Shown here: positions 13,721-21,895 of the stretch, piece by piece
How positions within the stretch are numbered: position 1 is the stretch's first letter
How the letters are laid out: each line of letters begins with the position of its first letter
Virus record (IMG/VR): IMGVR_UViG_3300037584_004532
Location: 1 to 26,434 of that record
DNA: 26,434 nt
Reading direction: 5' to 3' (one strand)
Origin: a virus
Notes under the pieces: generated by a model
Told to the model about the DNA's origin: nothing
Databases searched by the model: none
Seen by the model: the letters and a program-made list of their open reading frames with translations, nothing else
Program-made: the position numbers and the translations under genes

Positions 13721-14730
13721 AGGTAGCACTATTTTGGGATTCTGCGATTAATATAGATTCTTACTATGTTAAAAATGGAGAAGCTTTTAGTTATTGGACA
13801 GATAAACCATATAGCTTTCATCACTCTATGTCATCAAAATGTTTTCCGGTAATTCATAATTATCAATGGTTTGGTGAAGGGAGTAGTTTTTTAAATTTAA
13901 GTGAATGGGTTGATAGGGGAATAGATTTTCCTGAATTGGATGTTGATTTGATATTTTATGCTTGTGAGAGACAAGGATTAGATAATCATTGTTGGGATGA
14001 TTATAGTGTAGAGAGGATAAAGAAAAGATACCCTAATGCTAAAGTTATTGGTTCTTTAAAGGAAGTTAATGTTAGGGAACATAGAGTACAAAATAGATTT
14101 AAGTTTTTAAAATCATGTGATGACTTACATGCTGAATGTCCTAGAAATGAAGAAACAATGAGAGTTTTTGGTCCAATAGAAAAATATACTGGTATGAAAA
14201 TTAAATTCTTTAAACAACCACAGAATATTGATTATTATTATGAGAATTTTTATTCTAATGAAAAAATCAATGGTATATATGCTTACATTCCAAATCCATT
14301 ACATCGTAGAGGTAGAACTTATGAGTTTGCTAATTATATAGGGGATAAGTATGATTTACCTGTAAAAACTAAACCACTAAAAGATGGTCAGGACTTTGCT
14401 CATTTAGGTCATAAAGAATTTATAGATTTGTGGAGTCCTTACCTGTACCATTTTAATTTAGATCCCACTACAATACATCCTGGTACACAAGTTGTACAAG
14501 TTGCTATGGTCGGTTCAATTAATATAGGTGGATTAAATCATCACCATCACATATATTATCCAGAAACTGCTACTATTGATGAGGATGTTTTAGAAAAAAA
14601 GATAGTTGAATATATAAATAATCCTAAAAAAAGATTTGAAGTTATACAGAATGCTTGGACAAAGGTCAATGAGTTAAATAGTTTTAACTCGGTATATAAC
14701 GAAATACAGAAACATTGGGGAACATTATAA
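13717..14730 (+). CDS. Glycosyltransferase-like protein of uncertain family, TTG start
   Basis: A 337-residue soluble protein. No canonical glycosyltransferase motif (EX7E or a clear DxD) is visible. The overall plan could fit a GT-B fold: an N-terminal Rossmann-like KVALFWDSA, a central VIGSLKEVN strand, then a C-terminal half with YIPNPLHRRGRTYE and HPGTQVVQVAMVGSINIGG, where the last resembles a donor-binding loop. A run of four histidines (GLNHHHHIYY) follows. The TTG start at 13717 is supported by AGGAG at 13705-13709 and by overlap with the previous stop (TTGA). Its neighbours are sugar enzymes, which is the main reason for suspecting a transferase. Function otherwise unknown. Confidence 0.6.
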   Translation: MKVALFWDSAINIDSYYVKNGEAFSYWTDKPYSFHHSMSSKCFPVIHNYQWFGEGSSFLNLSEWVDRGIDFPELDVDLIFYACERQGLDNHCWDDYSVERIKKRYPNAKVIGSLKEVNVREHRVQNRFKFLKSCDDLHAECPRNEETMRVFGPIEKYTGMKIKFFKQPQNIDYYYENFYSNEKINGIYAYIPNPLHRRGRTYEFANYIGDKYDLPVKTKPLKDGQDFAHLGHKEFIDLWSPYLYHFNLDPTTIHPGTQVVQVAMVGSINIGGLNHHHHIYYPETATIDEDVLEKKIVEYINNPKKRFEVIQNAWTKVNELNSFNSVYNEIQKHWGTL

Positions 14731-16262
14731 TGGATGTTTTATTTATAAATCCAGGTAGCGCTAAAGATGTTTATCAAGGATTATCAACTGATTATTCTGG
14801 TATAGGAACACCATATTGGTTATTACTACTCTCACAATCTTGTAGATCACAAGGATATGAAGTTGGTGTTTTAGATGTATTAGCAGAAAAACTTTTATTA
14901 GACGATGCTATAACAAGAATTAAAGACCTCAATCCTAGACTTATCACATTTTGTGTTTATGGAGAAAATGTAAATTCAGGTACTACTCAGATGAGTGGTG
15001 CTGTGAGACTAGCTGATTTGTTAAAAGAGTGTGGAGTTGAGATACCAATATCATTTGTAGGCTCTCATGTTCAAGCATTACCTTACAAAGTATTAGATGA
15101 AGAGCCAAACATTGATATTATATTTACTAATGAAGGTGTGTATTCCCTTTGGAATATTTTAAAATTAGATGATTTGACAGATATAGATAAATTAAAGACT
15201 ATAAGGGGTATTGGTTTTATTAAAGATGATAAACCATTTTTAACTAAACCTGAAAAGATAGTTCCACAAGAAAGAATGGATATTGATTTACCAGGTTATG
15301 CTTGGGATTTATTACCTTATGATAAAAAACCATTTGATTTGTATCGTTCACCAATGTGGCATGGAGAATATGATCACGATAAAAGAACACCTTATGCTGC
15401 TTTATACACTTCATTAGGTTGTTTATTTCAATGTGAGTTTTGTATGATTAACATCCTCAACCGAGATGATTTGGATGAAGTGGGTGTTGCTGGTAATTAT
15501 AATAAAATGAGATTTTGGTCACCTGAATTCATAATTAAAGAGTTTGATAAGCTAGTTGAGATGGGTGTTGAGACTATTAGAATTGCTGATGAAATGTTTT
15601 TACTGAATCCAAAATACTATGTACCATTGACAGAAATGTTATCAAAAAGACCATATGCTGATAGATTAAGGATGTGGGCTTATTCAAGAGTTGATACCAT
15701 AAGAAGACCTGGTGTATTAAAATTATTAAGAAAAGCTGGTATTAAATGGCTATGTCTTGGAATAGAAAGTGCTGATAAGAATGTTAGATTAGAAGTTTCT
15801 AAAGGTAAATTTGAAGATGTGAATATCGTAGATGTTGTTAATCAAATTCATGATGCTGATATAGGTATAATAGCAAATTATATGTTTGGATTACCAGGAG
15901 ATACTCACGAAACAATGCAGAAAACTTTAGATTTGAGTTTGGAACTAAACACAATAGCTTGGAATGCTTATGCTGCTATGCCTTTACCTGGTAGTCAGTT
16001 ATATAAAAATGCTGTTGATGCTGGTATTGATTTACCAGAAGATTATGCTGGGTATTCGTTTCATGCTTATACTACAAAACCATTACCTACTGAAGATTTG
16101 ACACCTGAAGAAATATTAAGATTTAGAGATAAGGCTTATTTAATTTATCACAACGATAAAAAGTTTTTAGAAAAGGTTAAAAATACTTATGGTGATATAG
16201 CTGTTGATAATATAATTAAAAACACTAAAGTTAAATTAAAAAGAAAAATTTTAGGGGATTAA
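14730..16262 (+). CDS. Cobalamin-binding radical SAM enzyme
   Basis: A 510-residue protein. The N-terminal ~170 residues form a B12-binding-like Rossmann domain (VLFINPGS start, then FVGSHVQALPYKVL and NEGVYSLW, the usual GG-H...GEgE pattern in variant form). The radical SAM core follows, with the [4Fe-4S] motif CLFQCEFC (C231, C235, C238), a glycine-rich LGIESADKNV block and YMFGLPGDTHE. Relatives methylate unactivated carbon or phosphorus, or rearrange carbon skeletons; sugar C-methylation is the reading that best fits the operon (inference). The ATG at 14730 (TAATG overlap) is preferred over an in-frame TTG at 14715. The enzyme needs cobalamin from the host or its surroundings. Confidence 0.9.
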   Translation: MDVLFINPGSAKDVYQGLSTDYSGIGTPYWLLLLSQSCRSQGYEVGVLDVLAEKLLLDDAITRIKDLNPRLITFCVYGENVNSGTTQMSGAVRLADLLKECGVEIPISFVGSHVQALPYKVLDEEPNIDIIFTNEGVYSLWNILKLDDLTDIDKLKTIRGIGFIKDDKPFLTKPEKIVPQERMDIDLPGYAWDLLPYDKKPFDLYRSPMWHGEYDHDKRTPYAALYTSLGCLFQCEFCMINILNRDDLDEVGVAGNYNKMRFWSPEFIIKEFDKLVEMGVETIRIADEMFLLNPKYYVPLTEMLSKRPYADRLRMWAYSRVDTIRRPGVLKLLRKAGIKWLCLGIESADKNVRLEVSKGKFEDVNIVDVVNQIHDADIGIIANYMFGLPGDTHETMQKTLDLSLELNTIAWNAYAAMPLPGSQLYKNAVDAGIDLPEDYAGYSFHAYTTKPLPTEDLTPEEILRFRDKAYLIYHNDKKFLEKVKNTYGDIAVDNIIKNTKVKLKRKILGD

Positions 16263-16263
16263 A

Positions 16264-16935
16264 GTGACTTTACCAAAAAACTTTGTTAAACAGACTTATG
16301 ATAGACCAAATCAAAAAGGGTATGCTACTGCAGATACTTATTTTTTAGAAAGAGTTCTTGAAATAATAGATGAATATAAGATAAACAGAATAGTAGAATG
16401 TGGAACTTTTGAAGGTAGGTCAACTACCGAATTGTCTTTTTTGGTTGATGAGATAATAGGTATAGAAATTAAAGAAGAGTATGTTAGAAAAACTATCGAT
16501 AGATTAACAGATAATTCAAGAAGTAATTTTGAAATTATTAATGGCAGTTCACCACAAGTCTTATCCGAACTAACAACGACATTAGATTTTAGTAATACAA
16601 TTTTCTTTTTAGATGCTCATGTTAGTGCTGCTGGTATGGGTGGTGTAGCAGATTCATATTGGCCAATTAATGATGAAATAAAAGTTATTCCTAAAAATAA
16701 AGGTATAATTATGGTTCATGATATATATGTTCCTGGATGGGGTGATTTGGGTATACACGATTCTAATAGGTTAGGTTATGATACATATGTAGTTAATGGT
16801 GTAAAACAAAGGTTTGATTATGAGTTCATCAAAGATTCTTTGACAGATTGGAGTCCAATACATAGAATAGAATATAATAGAGGTGATAAATCTTCTGGTG
16901 ATTCTAGGGGTATTGGAATTATTTTTAACAATTAA
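16264..16935 (+). CDS. Class I SAM-dependent methyltransferase (sugar O-methyltransferase-like)
   Basis: A 223-residue methyltransferase. SAM-binding motif I is IVECGTFEGRST and the acidic post-I residue lies in IIGIEIKEEY. The later FFLDAHVSAAG and MVHDIYVPGWGD blocks contain Asp/His residues placed like the metal-binding sites of TylF/MycF-type sugar O-methyltransferases. Substrate unknown; a sugar hydroxyl is likely from context. GTG at 16264 is supported by AGGGG (16253-16257) with a 6-nt spacing. It begins one base after the preceding stop and is followed by a 15-base gap holding AGGAGA for the transketolase gene. Confidence 0.82.
   Translation: MTLPKNFVKQTYDRPNQKGYATADTYFLERVLEIIDEYKINRIVECGTFEGRSTTELSFLVDEIIGIEIKEEYVRKTIDRLTDNSRSNFEIINGSSPQVLSELTTTLDFSNTIFFLDAHVSAAGMGGVADSYWPINDEIKVIPKNKGIIMVHDIYVPGWGDLGIHDSNRLGYDTYVVNGVKQRFDYEFIKDSLTDWSPIHRIEYNRGDKSSGDSRGIGIIFNN
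16840..16868 (+). promoter_or_regulatory. Possible internal promoter before the transketolase genes
   Basis: TTGACA (16840-16845), 17-bp spacer, TAGAAT (16863-16868), inside the end of the methyltransferase gene and about 80 bases before the transketolase start. Good match to a housekeeping promoter, but coding context and AT-richness make coincidence possible. Confidence 0.25.
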
Positions 16936-16950
16936 TAGTAGGAGATAGAA

Positions 16951-17718
16951 ATGTCTAATGATATATTAAAAAACAAAGCAAAATCAGTTAGGAAAACTGT
17001 TTTTGAATTTAAAACTAGAGATGGTATAGGACATTTACATAGTTCATTATCACCTGTAGATGTTTTGGTTTCATTATTTTATGATAAAGAAACCATTTTT
17101 AACCATAATGAAGATATTGTAATTTTCGGTAAGGCTCACGGTTCGCCATCAATATATCCAATTTTAGCAGATTTAGGTTATTTTCCAAAAGACGAATTGG
17201 AAAAGTATTGCAGACCTGGTGGTATTTTAAGATTACATTCTGATTGGACAATACCTGGTTGTCACTTTGTGGGTGGTTCATTAGGTAACGGTATAGGTTA
17301 CGCTTCAGGTTTAGCTCATGGTAATAGAGATAAAAACATTTACTTGATAATGGGTGATGCTGAATTATATGAAGGATCTGTTTGGGAAAGTTTAATGTAT
17401 ATTTCACATCATAACTTGACCAATCTTAGAATAATTGTGGATAGAAATGGACTAGGTACTATTGGTGAAACAGAGAAGATGTTAAAATTAGAACCTTTAA
17501 AAGATAAGTTTAAATCATTTATCGATGATGTAGTTGAAATAGATGGACATGACTATGATAGTTTAAGAGATGTATTTTCAAAACAAAACCCACAGGTTAT
17601 TATTGCTAAAACCACAAAGGGTAAAGGTGTAAGTTATATGGAAGGAAAGTGGCAATATCACACGATTGTTCCATCAAGTCAAGAAGATATTAAAATAGGT
17701 TTAGAGGAATTATCATGA
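16951..17718 (+). CDS. Transketolase, N-terminal (thiamine diphosphate-binding) subunit
   Basis: A 255-residue protein equal to the first half of a transketolase. The thiamine diphosphate/Mg motif begins at G135-D136 (GDAELYEGSVWE) and ends with the Asn of VDRNGLG, about 30 residues on as expected. His residues in GHLHSS and GKAHGS correspond to active-site histidines of the family. AGGAGA precedes the ATG. The second half is encoded by the next gene, with ATGA overlap, so the pair forms a split transketolase. Split forms are common in sugar and antibiotic biosynthesis clusters. It would move a two-carbon ketol unit, making sedoheptulose 7-phosphate or adding a branch to a nucleotide sugar. 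Confidence 0.93.
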   Translation: MSNDILKNKAKSVRKTVFEFKTRDGIGHLHSSLSPVDVLVSLFYDKETIFNHNEDIVIFGKAHGSPSIYPILADLGYFPKDELEKYCRPGGILRLHSDWTIPGCHFVGGSLGNGIGYASGLAHGNRDKNIYLIMGDAELYEGSVWESLMYISHHNLTNLRIIVDRNGLGTIGETEKMLKLEPLKDKFKSFIDDVVEIDGHDYDSLRDVFSKQNPQVIIAKTTKGKGVSYMEGKWQYHTIVPSSQEDIKIGLEELS

Positions 17719-18662
17719 CACAAAGAGATACTTTTATAGATGAGCTATTTAAGATAGCTAAAAAAGATAAAGATGTAATATTAATTAGTGTTGATATGGG
17801 AGCATCTGCATTAGACCAATGGAGAGAAGAATTACCAGAACAATTTATATGGACTGGTATATCAGAACAACATAGTATTAACTTGGCTGCTGGACTTTCT
17901 GCTAGTGGTAAAAAAGTTTATGTGTATTTTATGGCTGCTTGGTCAGCAAGATGTTTTGAACAAATAAGATACTCATGTTCTATGCCTAATAATCCAATTA
18001 CAATACTATCTAATGGTGTTGCTTTAGGTTATGCTCCAGCAGGACCTGCTCATGAAACTAATGAGGATATTGCTTATATGAGGTCTTTACTGAATGTAGA
18101 AATACATTGTCCTCGTAACATACCTAAAACAAAAGAACTTGTAAAGTTATCATATAAAGAACCTAAACTAAGATATATTCGTTTAGAAAGAAAGTATGAT
18201 GTTCGGTTCAACAATGATGACTCTGGTAACTTAAATGGTGGTGTTGAAATAGTTAAGTCAGGACTATTTAACAATCCTAGTAGAAAAGAAAAACCAAAAG
18301 TAGCAATAGTTTCTTATGGGTATATGTTAGGTAGATGTGATGATGTTTGGAAAATGATGATGGATAATGACATAGAATCGTGTTTGTTTGATATGTATCA
18401 ATTAAAACCGAATCCGATAAAAGATAGTACATTTGATAATTTCACTCACATAGTATCTGTAGAAGAACAGACATTATCTGGTGGATTTGGTTCTATTGTA
18501 TTAGAAGGACTATCTGATACGGGAGTTAAGAAAGATGTTCTTAGACTCGGTTTGCCAGAAAGATATATTTTTGAAAATGGAGATAGGGATTATCATTTAG
18601 ATAATAACGAATTATCCGTTGATTCTATATATAATAAAATAGTTGAGTTTATTGGTGTCTAA
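17715..18662 (+). CDS. Transketolase, C-terminal subunit
   Basis: A 315-residue partner of the preceding protein, covering the pyrimidine-binding and C-terminal transketolase domains. The catalytic Glu that activates thiamine diphosphate is E51 in GISEQHSI. FMAAWSARCFEQIRYS and the GPAHETNEDIAYMRS block (substrate phosphate and ring contacts) follow, then the C-terminal domain with VAIVSYGYMLG and VSVEEQTLSGGFGS. All expected motifs are present, so the split enzyme looks functional. It overlaps the N-terminal subunit by four bases and the next gene by a few bases, suggesting equal translation of the two subunits. Confidence 0.93.
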   Translation: MTQRDTFIDELFKIAKKDKDVILISVDMGASALDQWREELPEQFIWTGISEQHSINLAAGLSASGKKVYVYFMAAWSARCFEQIRYSCSMPNNPITILSNGVALGYAPAGPAHETNEDIAYMRSLLNVEIHCPRNIPKTKELVKLSYKEPKLRYIRLERKYDVRFNNDDSGNLNGGVEIVKSGLFNNPSRKEKPKVAIVSYGYMLGRCDDVWKMMMDNDIESCLFDMYQLKPNPIKDSTFDNFTHIVSVEEQTLSGGFGSIVLEGLSDTGVKKDVLRLGLPERYIFENGDRDYHLDNNELSVDSIYNKIVEFIGV

Positions 18663-19629
18663 TATACTAATAACAGGTGGTACAGGATTTGTAGGTAGTC
18701 ACATGATTGATTACATATTAAAATATGCCATAAGACTAGACCAAAAAATATACTGTACAAAAAGATGGATGGAAGACACCAAAAATCTCGACCATGTTAG
18801 ACAAAAGGACAGACTTGAATTTATTGATTGTGATTTACTTGATGCTCATAGTATAAGAAGAGCAGTAGAGATATCTAAACCAGAAAAGGTTTTTCACTTT
18901 GCTGCTCAGAGTTTTCCTGAAGTTAGTTTTAAAACACCAGTTATAACACTACAAACAAATACTGTTGGTACTACACATTTATTAGAAGCAATAAAAGAAT
19001 CAGATTATGATCCTGTTATTGTTAGTGTTTCAACAAGTGAAGTTTATGGTATGCCAGAAGAAGATGAAGTTCCTATAAAAGAAACCAATCCAATCAGAGC
19101 TGCGAATCCATATTCAATATCAAAGGTTGGTCATGATTTAATGTCTCAATATTATCACAAGGCATTCGGTATGAAAATTATCATAACTCGTATGTTTAGT
19201 CATGAGGGTGCTCGTAGGGGTAAGGAGTTTGCTTTATCTTCTTTTGCTTATCAAGTGGTGTTGAATGAAAAAGGTCAAGGTGATGGTTTTATCAGACATG
19301 GTAATTTAGAATCTACAAGAACTTATGCTCACATAGATGATGCTATAAGTGCTTATTGGTTATGTTCTAACAGTAAGAAGTTTGGAGAGGTTTATAATAT
19401 TGGTGGAAGCGAGACCTGTACTGTTGGCGATGCTTTAGATAAGTTAATTAGTATGTCTACTAAAGAGGGTTTACAAAAGAAGTTAGATGAGGATAGAGTA
19501 AGACCAACTGATATTACATTACAAATACCAGATACAACAAAGTTTAAAAATAAGTTTGGTTGGACTCCTAAGAAAAACTTAACTAATGTATGTGAAGATT
19601 TATTAAATTATTGGAGAGAAATATTATGA
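18655..19629 (+). CDS. GDP-mannose 4,6-dehydratase-like SDR (possibly heptose-type)
   Basis: A 324-residue extended SDR. NAD(P)-binding ITGGTGFVGSH at the N-terminus, FHFAAQSFPEVSF (family AAQSxVxxSF), STSEVYG carrying the catalytic Ser/Thr-Glu, YSISK as the Tyr-x-x-x-Lys pair, and FSHEGARRGKEF (family FNHExxRRG) together identify the GDP-mannose 4,6-dehydratase subfamily. It would convert a GDP-hexose, or a GDP-heptose as in the DmhA/MlghA enzymes, to the 4-keto-6-deoxy sugar. TTG codons at 18643 and 18652 and GTG at 18655 are possible starts; GTG is chosen because the fold begins right after it, but the ribosome-binding site is weak. It overlaps the transketolase gene. Confidence 0.88.
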   Translation: MSNILITGGTGFVGSHMIDYILKYAIRLDQKIYCTKRWMEDTKNLDHVRQKDRLEFIDCDLLDAHSIRRAVEISKPEKVFHFAAQSFPEVSFKTPVITLQTNTVGTTHLLEAIKESDYDPVIVSVSTSEVYGMPEEDEVPIKETNPIRAANPYSISKVGHDLMSQYYHKAFGMKIIITRMFSHEGARRGKEFALSSFAYQVVLNEKGQGDGFIRHGNLESTRTYAHIDDAISAYWLCSNSKKFGEVYNIGGSETCTVGDALDKLISMSTKEGLQKKLDEDRVRPTDITLQIPDTTKFKNKFGWTPKKNLTNVCEDLLNYWREIL

Positions 19630-20102
19630 TAAAAGATGTACTAGAGTTTCAGCCTGATAAACACGAGGACTTTCGTGGTGATATTTATACCACTTGGAAC
19701 TCTGATAATTATCCAAATTTTAATTGGAGACTTGATAAGTTTGCTCACTCGACAAAAAATGTTTTAAGAGGATTACACGGTGATTTTAGCACATGGAAAC
19801 TTATAAGTTGTGTTCAAGGAAAATTGTATTATGTCTTAGCTGATAACCGTAAGGACTCACCAACTTATAAAAAATGGAACTGGTGGATATTGAGTGGTGA
19901 AAATAGAAAACAGATATTAACGCCGCCTGGATGTGGTGGTTCATATTTTGTATTAAGTGATGAATGTACATTTCATTATAAATTAGCATTTGATGGTGAT
20001 TATAATGATGTCGATAAACAATTTGTAATCAAGTGGGATGATCCTGAATGGGGGATAGAATGGCCACATAATAATCCAATATTGTTTTCAAGGGATAGAT
20101 AA
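19626..20102 (+). CDS. RmlC-like nucleotide-sugar 3,5-epimerase (cupin)
   Basis: A 158-residue cupin of the dTDP-4-keto-6-deoxyhexose 3,5-epimerase family. Hallmarks are RGLH (residues 48-51, catalytic His51), Lys58 in WKLISC, the DNRKDSPTYKKW block, LTPPGCGGSYFVLSDE and the FHYKL tyrosine segment. It probably epimerises the 4-keto sugar made by the preceding dehydratase. The RmlA/B/D partners for dTDP-rhamnose are not here, so the substrate is more likely the GDP-4-keto sugar, as for the GDP-heptose C3/C5 epimerases of Campylobacter (inference). The ATG at 19626 overlaps the previous stop (ATGA) and is preferred to the upstream in-frame TTG at 19611. Confidence 0.88.
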   Translation: MIKDVLEFQPDKHEDFRGDIYTTWNSDNYPNFNWRLDKFAHSTKNVLRGLHGDFSTWKLISCVQGKLYYVLADNRKDSPTYKKWNWWILSGENRKQILTPPGCGGSYFVLSDECTFHYKLAFDGDYNDVDKQFVIKWDDPEWGIEWPHNNPILFSRDR

Positions 20103-20488
20103 TGGAGAGAAAATATTTACCAACAATAGCTGAACTAATAGATAGACTTTCTATTATTCAGTTAAAAGAAGTCTTTATAACAGAACATAAAGATGAGTAT
20201 GCTGAAGAAATATCAGATATAGTTCACGATTTATCTGAGTTGGGACTAGATGGTAAAATGGTAAGGGCTATTGTAGTGTTAGCTCAAATGAATTTACATA
20301 TATGGCACAATGAAACAAAGTATAGAGCCGGTGAAGGTGATGGTAATCTTGGATTAACTCATGGATTAAATGGTATAAGAAATACTGCTAAAAATATTAT
20401 ACAAGATTCATTAGAGGAGGTTGGTAGAAAAGACTATAAGATAGATTGTATAGCTGCTGAATTTAAAGATTGGGAGGTTAGTTGGTGA
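20102..20488 (+). CDS. Helical protein of unknown function in the sugar operon
   Basis: A 128-residue, nearly all-helical acidic protein. Visible blocks: TIAELIDRLSIIQLKEVFI at the N-terminus, and AQMNLHIWHNETKYRAGEG followed by GLTHGLNGIRNTAKNII. The Asn-Leu-x-x-Trp-x-x-Glu and Arg-x-Thr-Ala-Lys elements loosely recall the DUF4254 proteins found in polysaccharide clusters, but I am not sure of that link. Its stable position between the epimerase (TAATG overlap) and the kinase (TGATG overlap) suggests a role in the same sugar pathway. No function can be assigned. Confidence 0.65.
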   Translation: MERKYLPTIAELIDRLSIIQLKEVFITEHKDEYAEEISDIVHDLSELGLDGKMVRAIVVLAQMNLHIWHNETKYRAGEGDGNLGLTHGLNGIRNTAKNIIQDSLEEVGRKDYKIDCIAAEFKDWEVSW

Positions 20489-21252
20489 TGAAGATATTAG
20501 TCGTGGGGGATAGTTGTAAAGATATATTTAGGTATGGTAGTATAACTAGATTAACTCCTGAAGCACCCGTTCCTGTTTTTAATCCTAAAAGAGAGACTTC
20601 TAATGATGGTATGGCTAAAAATGTATCAAAAAATATTGAGTCATTAGAATCTACGGTATATACAATTACTAATAAAAATAGTATAAAAAAAATAAGATAT
20701 GTGGATAAAAAATCTAATCAATTAGTTTTGAGAGTTGATGAGCATGATTATTGTAAACGAATAGACAACGACATACTTTCTAAAATAAAAGATAACAAAT
20801 GTTCTATTAATATGATAGGAGAAGTTAGTGTTGATGCTATCATCGTATCGGATTATTGTAAAGGGTTTTTAGAAAGTGATGATATTAAATGGATTTGTGA
20901 TAATAATAAAAATGTATTTGTAGATACCAAAAAGAAACTTAGCAGTTGGATAGATAATGTTACTTATATAAAAATTAATGATTTAGAATATAGTGAAAAT
21001 AAAGATTTTTTTAAAGAAAATCCAATTAATTTGAAAACTATCGTGACTCAAGGAAACAAGGGTTGTTTATTTAGAGGTAAAATATACCCAACAGAAGATG
21101 TACCTGTAAAAGATATTTCAGGTGCAGGTGATACATTTCTTGCTGGGTTAGTTGTTGAATATCTTAAATCAAATGATATAGTTAAGGCTATAGAGTTTGC
21201 TCAAAAATGTACCACATCGGTAGTACAAAAACATGGTGTTTCAACTATTTAA
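20488..21252 (+). CDS. PfkB-family sugar kinase, HldE/HldA-like, compact
   Basis: A 254-residue ribokinase-family protein. The N-terminal ILVVGDSCKDIFRYG...RLTPEAPVPVF is the signature of the ADP-heptose kinase branch (HldA or the HldE N-domain: GD-x-x-D-x-Y-G...R-I-S-P-E-A-P-V-P-V). The C-terminal DISGAGDTFLAG carries the catalytic Asp. HldE kinase domains are about 315 residues, so roughly 60 are missing, mostly from the lid and the middle; the usual GGAANVA motif appears as DGMAKNVS. The nucleotidyltransferase domain of HldE is absent. It probably phosphorylates a heptose- or hexose-phosphate. TTG (20482), GTG (20485) and ATG (20488) are all in frame after GGGAGG; ATG gives a TGATG overlap. 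Confidence 0.85.
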   Translation: MKILVVGDSCKDIFRYGSITRLTPEAPVPVFNPKRETSNDGMAKNVSKNIESLESTVYTITNKNSIKKIRYVDKKSNQLVLRVDEHDYCKRIDNDILSKIKDNKCSINMIGEVSVDAIIVSDYCKGFLESDDIKWICDNNKNVFVDTKKKLSSWIDNVTYIKINDLEYSENKDFFKENPINLKTIVTQGNKGCLFRGKIYPTEDVPVKDISGAGDTFLAGLVVEYLKSNDIVKAIEFAQKCTTSVVQKHGVSTI

Positions 21253-21253
21253 T

Positions 21254-21267
21254 TATATTTATATATA
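21254..21267. promoter_or_regulatory. AT-rich intergenic element shared with 8119-8132
   Basis: Same 14 bases as in the 8119 gap, within a 34-base gene-free gap, and again with TATAAATA on the minus strand (21256-21263). It may mark a promoter or simply low-complexity spacer. The gap also holds AGAGG, the ribosome-binding site of the next gene. Confidence 0.25.
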
Positions 21268-21286
21268 TATAAACAAGAGGTTATAA

Positions 21287-21895
21287 GTGTTCAAAAAGGT
21301 TTTAGCATTAGCTCCACATACAGATGATATTGAATTAGGTTGTGGTGGATTTTTATCAAAGTTAAAAAAAGAAAATAAAAACGTAGAGATTGATGCCATT
21401 TCATTTTCATCAGCTCAACCACTATCGGTTGGGGATCCAGTTGATGAGTTTAAATCTGCTATGTCTATTTTAGATATTGATGGAGAGTTTTTAGACTTTA
21501 AACCTCGTGTATTCCATCAACAAAGACAAGACATCTTAGATTTTCTTTGGAATAGAAATAAAGATAATGAATATGATTTAGTTTTATGTCCATCATCATA
21601 TGATAATCATCAAGATCATCAAGTTCTAAACCAAGAATGTTTCAGAGCATTTAAAAAAACAAGTATATTTGGTTATGAAATGCCTTGGAATAATAGAACA
21701 TTTTCAACTGATATTTTTGTTAAATTAGACAGACAAAGTATAGATATAAAATATAAAATGGTTGATTGTTACAAAACTCAAGGGGAAAGAGTCTTTATGA
21801 GTAAAGAATATATTTTTGATGTAGCTAGAACAAGAGGTTTACAAGTTGGGTGTGAATATGCTGAATGTTATGAAGCTATAAGGGTTGTTATATAA
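21287..21895 (+). CDS. PIG-L/LmbE-family deacetylase
   Basis: A 202-residue zinc-dependent N-acetylsugar deacetylase-like protein. The N-terminal metal motif is PHTDDIELGCGG (H11, D13 and D14; family pHpDDe). The third metal ligand lies in SSYDNHQDHQVLN (family H-x-D-H). Relatives deacetylate GlcNAc-phosphatidylinositol, mycothiol precursors or nucleotide-linked GlcNAc. In this operon it would free an amino group on a sugar, which could then be acylated or ligated, for example by the ATP-grasp protein two genes later (inference). GTG at 21287 is supported by AGAGG (21276-21280) with a 6-nt spacing. A 34-base AT-rich gap precedes it. Confidence 0.88.
   Translation: MFKKVLALAPHTDDIELGCGGFLSKLKKENKNVEIDAISFSSAQPLSVGDPVDEFKSAMSILDIDGEFLDFKPRVFHQQRQDILDFLWNRNKDNEYDLVLCPSSYDNHQDHQVLNQECFRAFKKTSIFGYEMPWNNRTFSTDIFVKLDRQSIDIKYKMVDCYKTQGERVFMSKEYIFDVARTRGLQVGCEYAECYEAIRVVI

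Noticed and set aside
14741-14752. T4 late-promoter-like TATAAATA/TATTTATA octamer
   Set aside because: It lies in the first codons of the radical SAM gene and such A/T-only octamers are expected several times by chance here. The same holds for the one near 19683.
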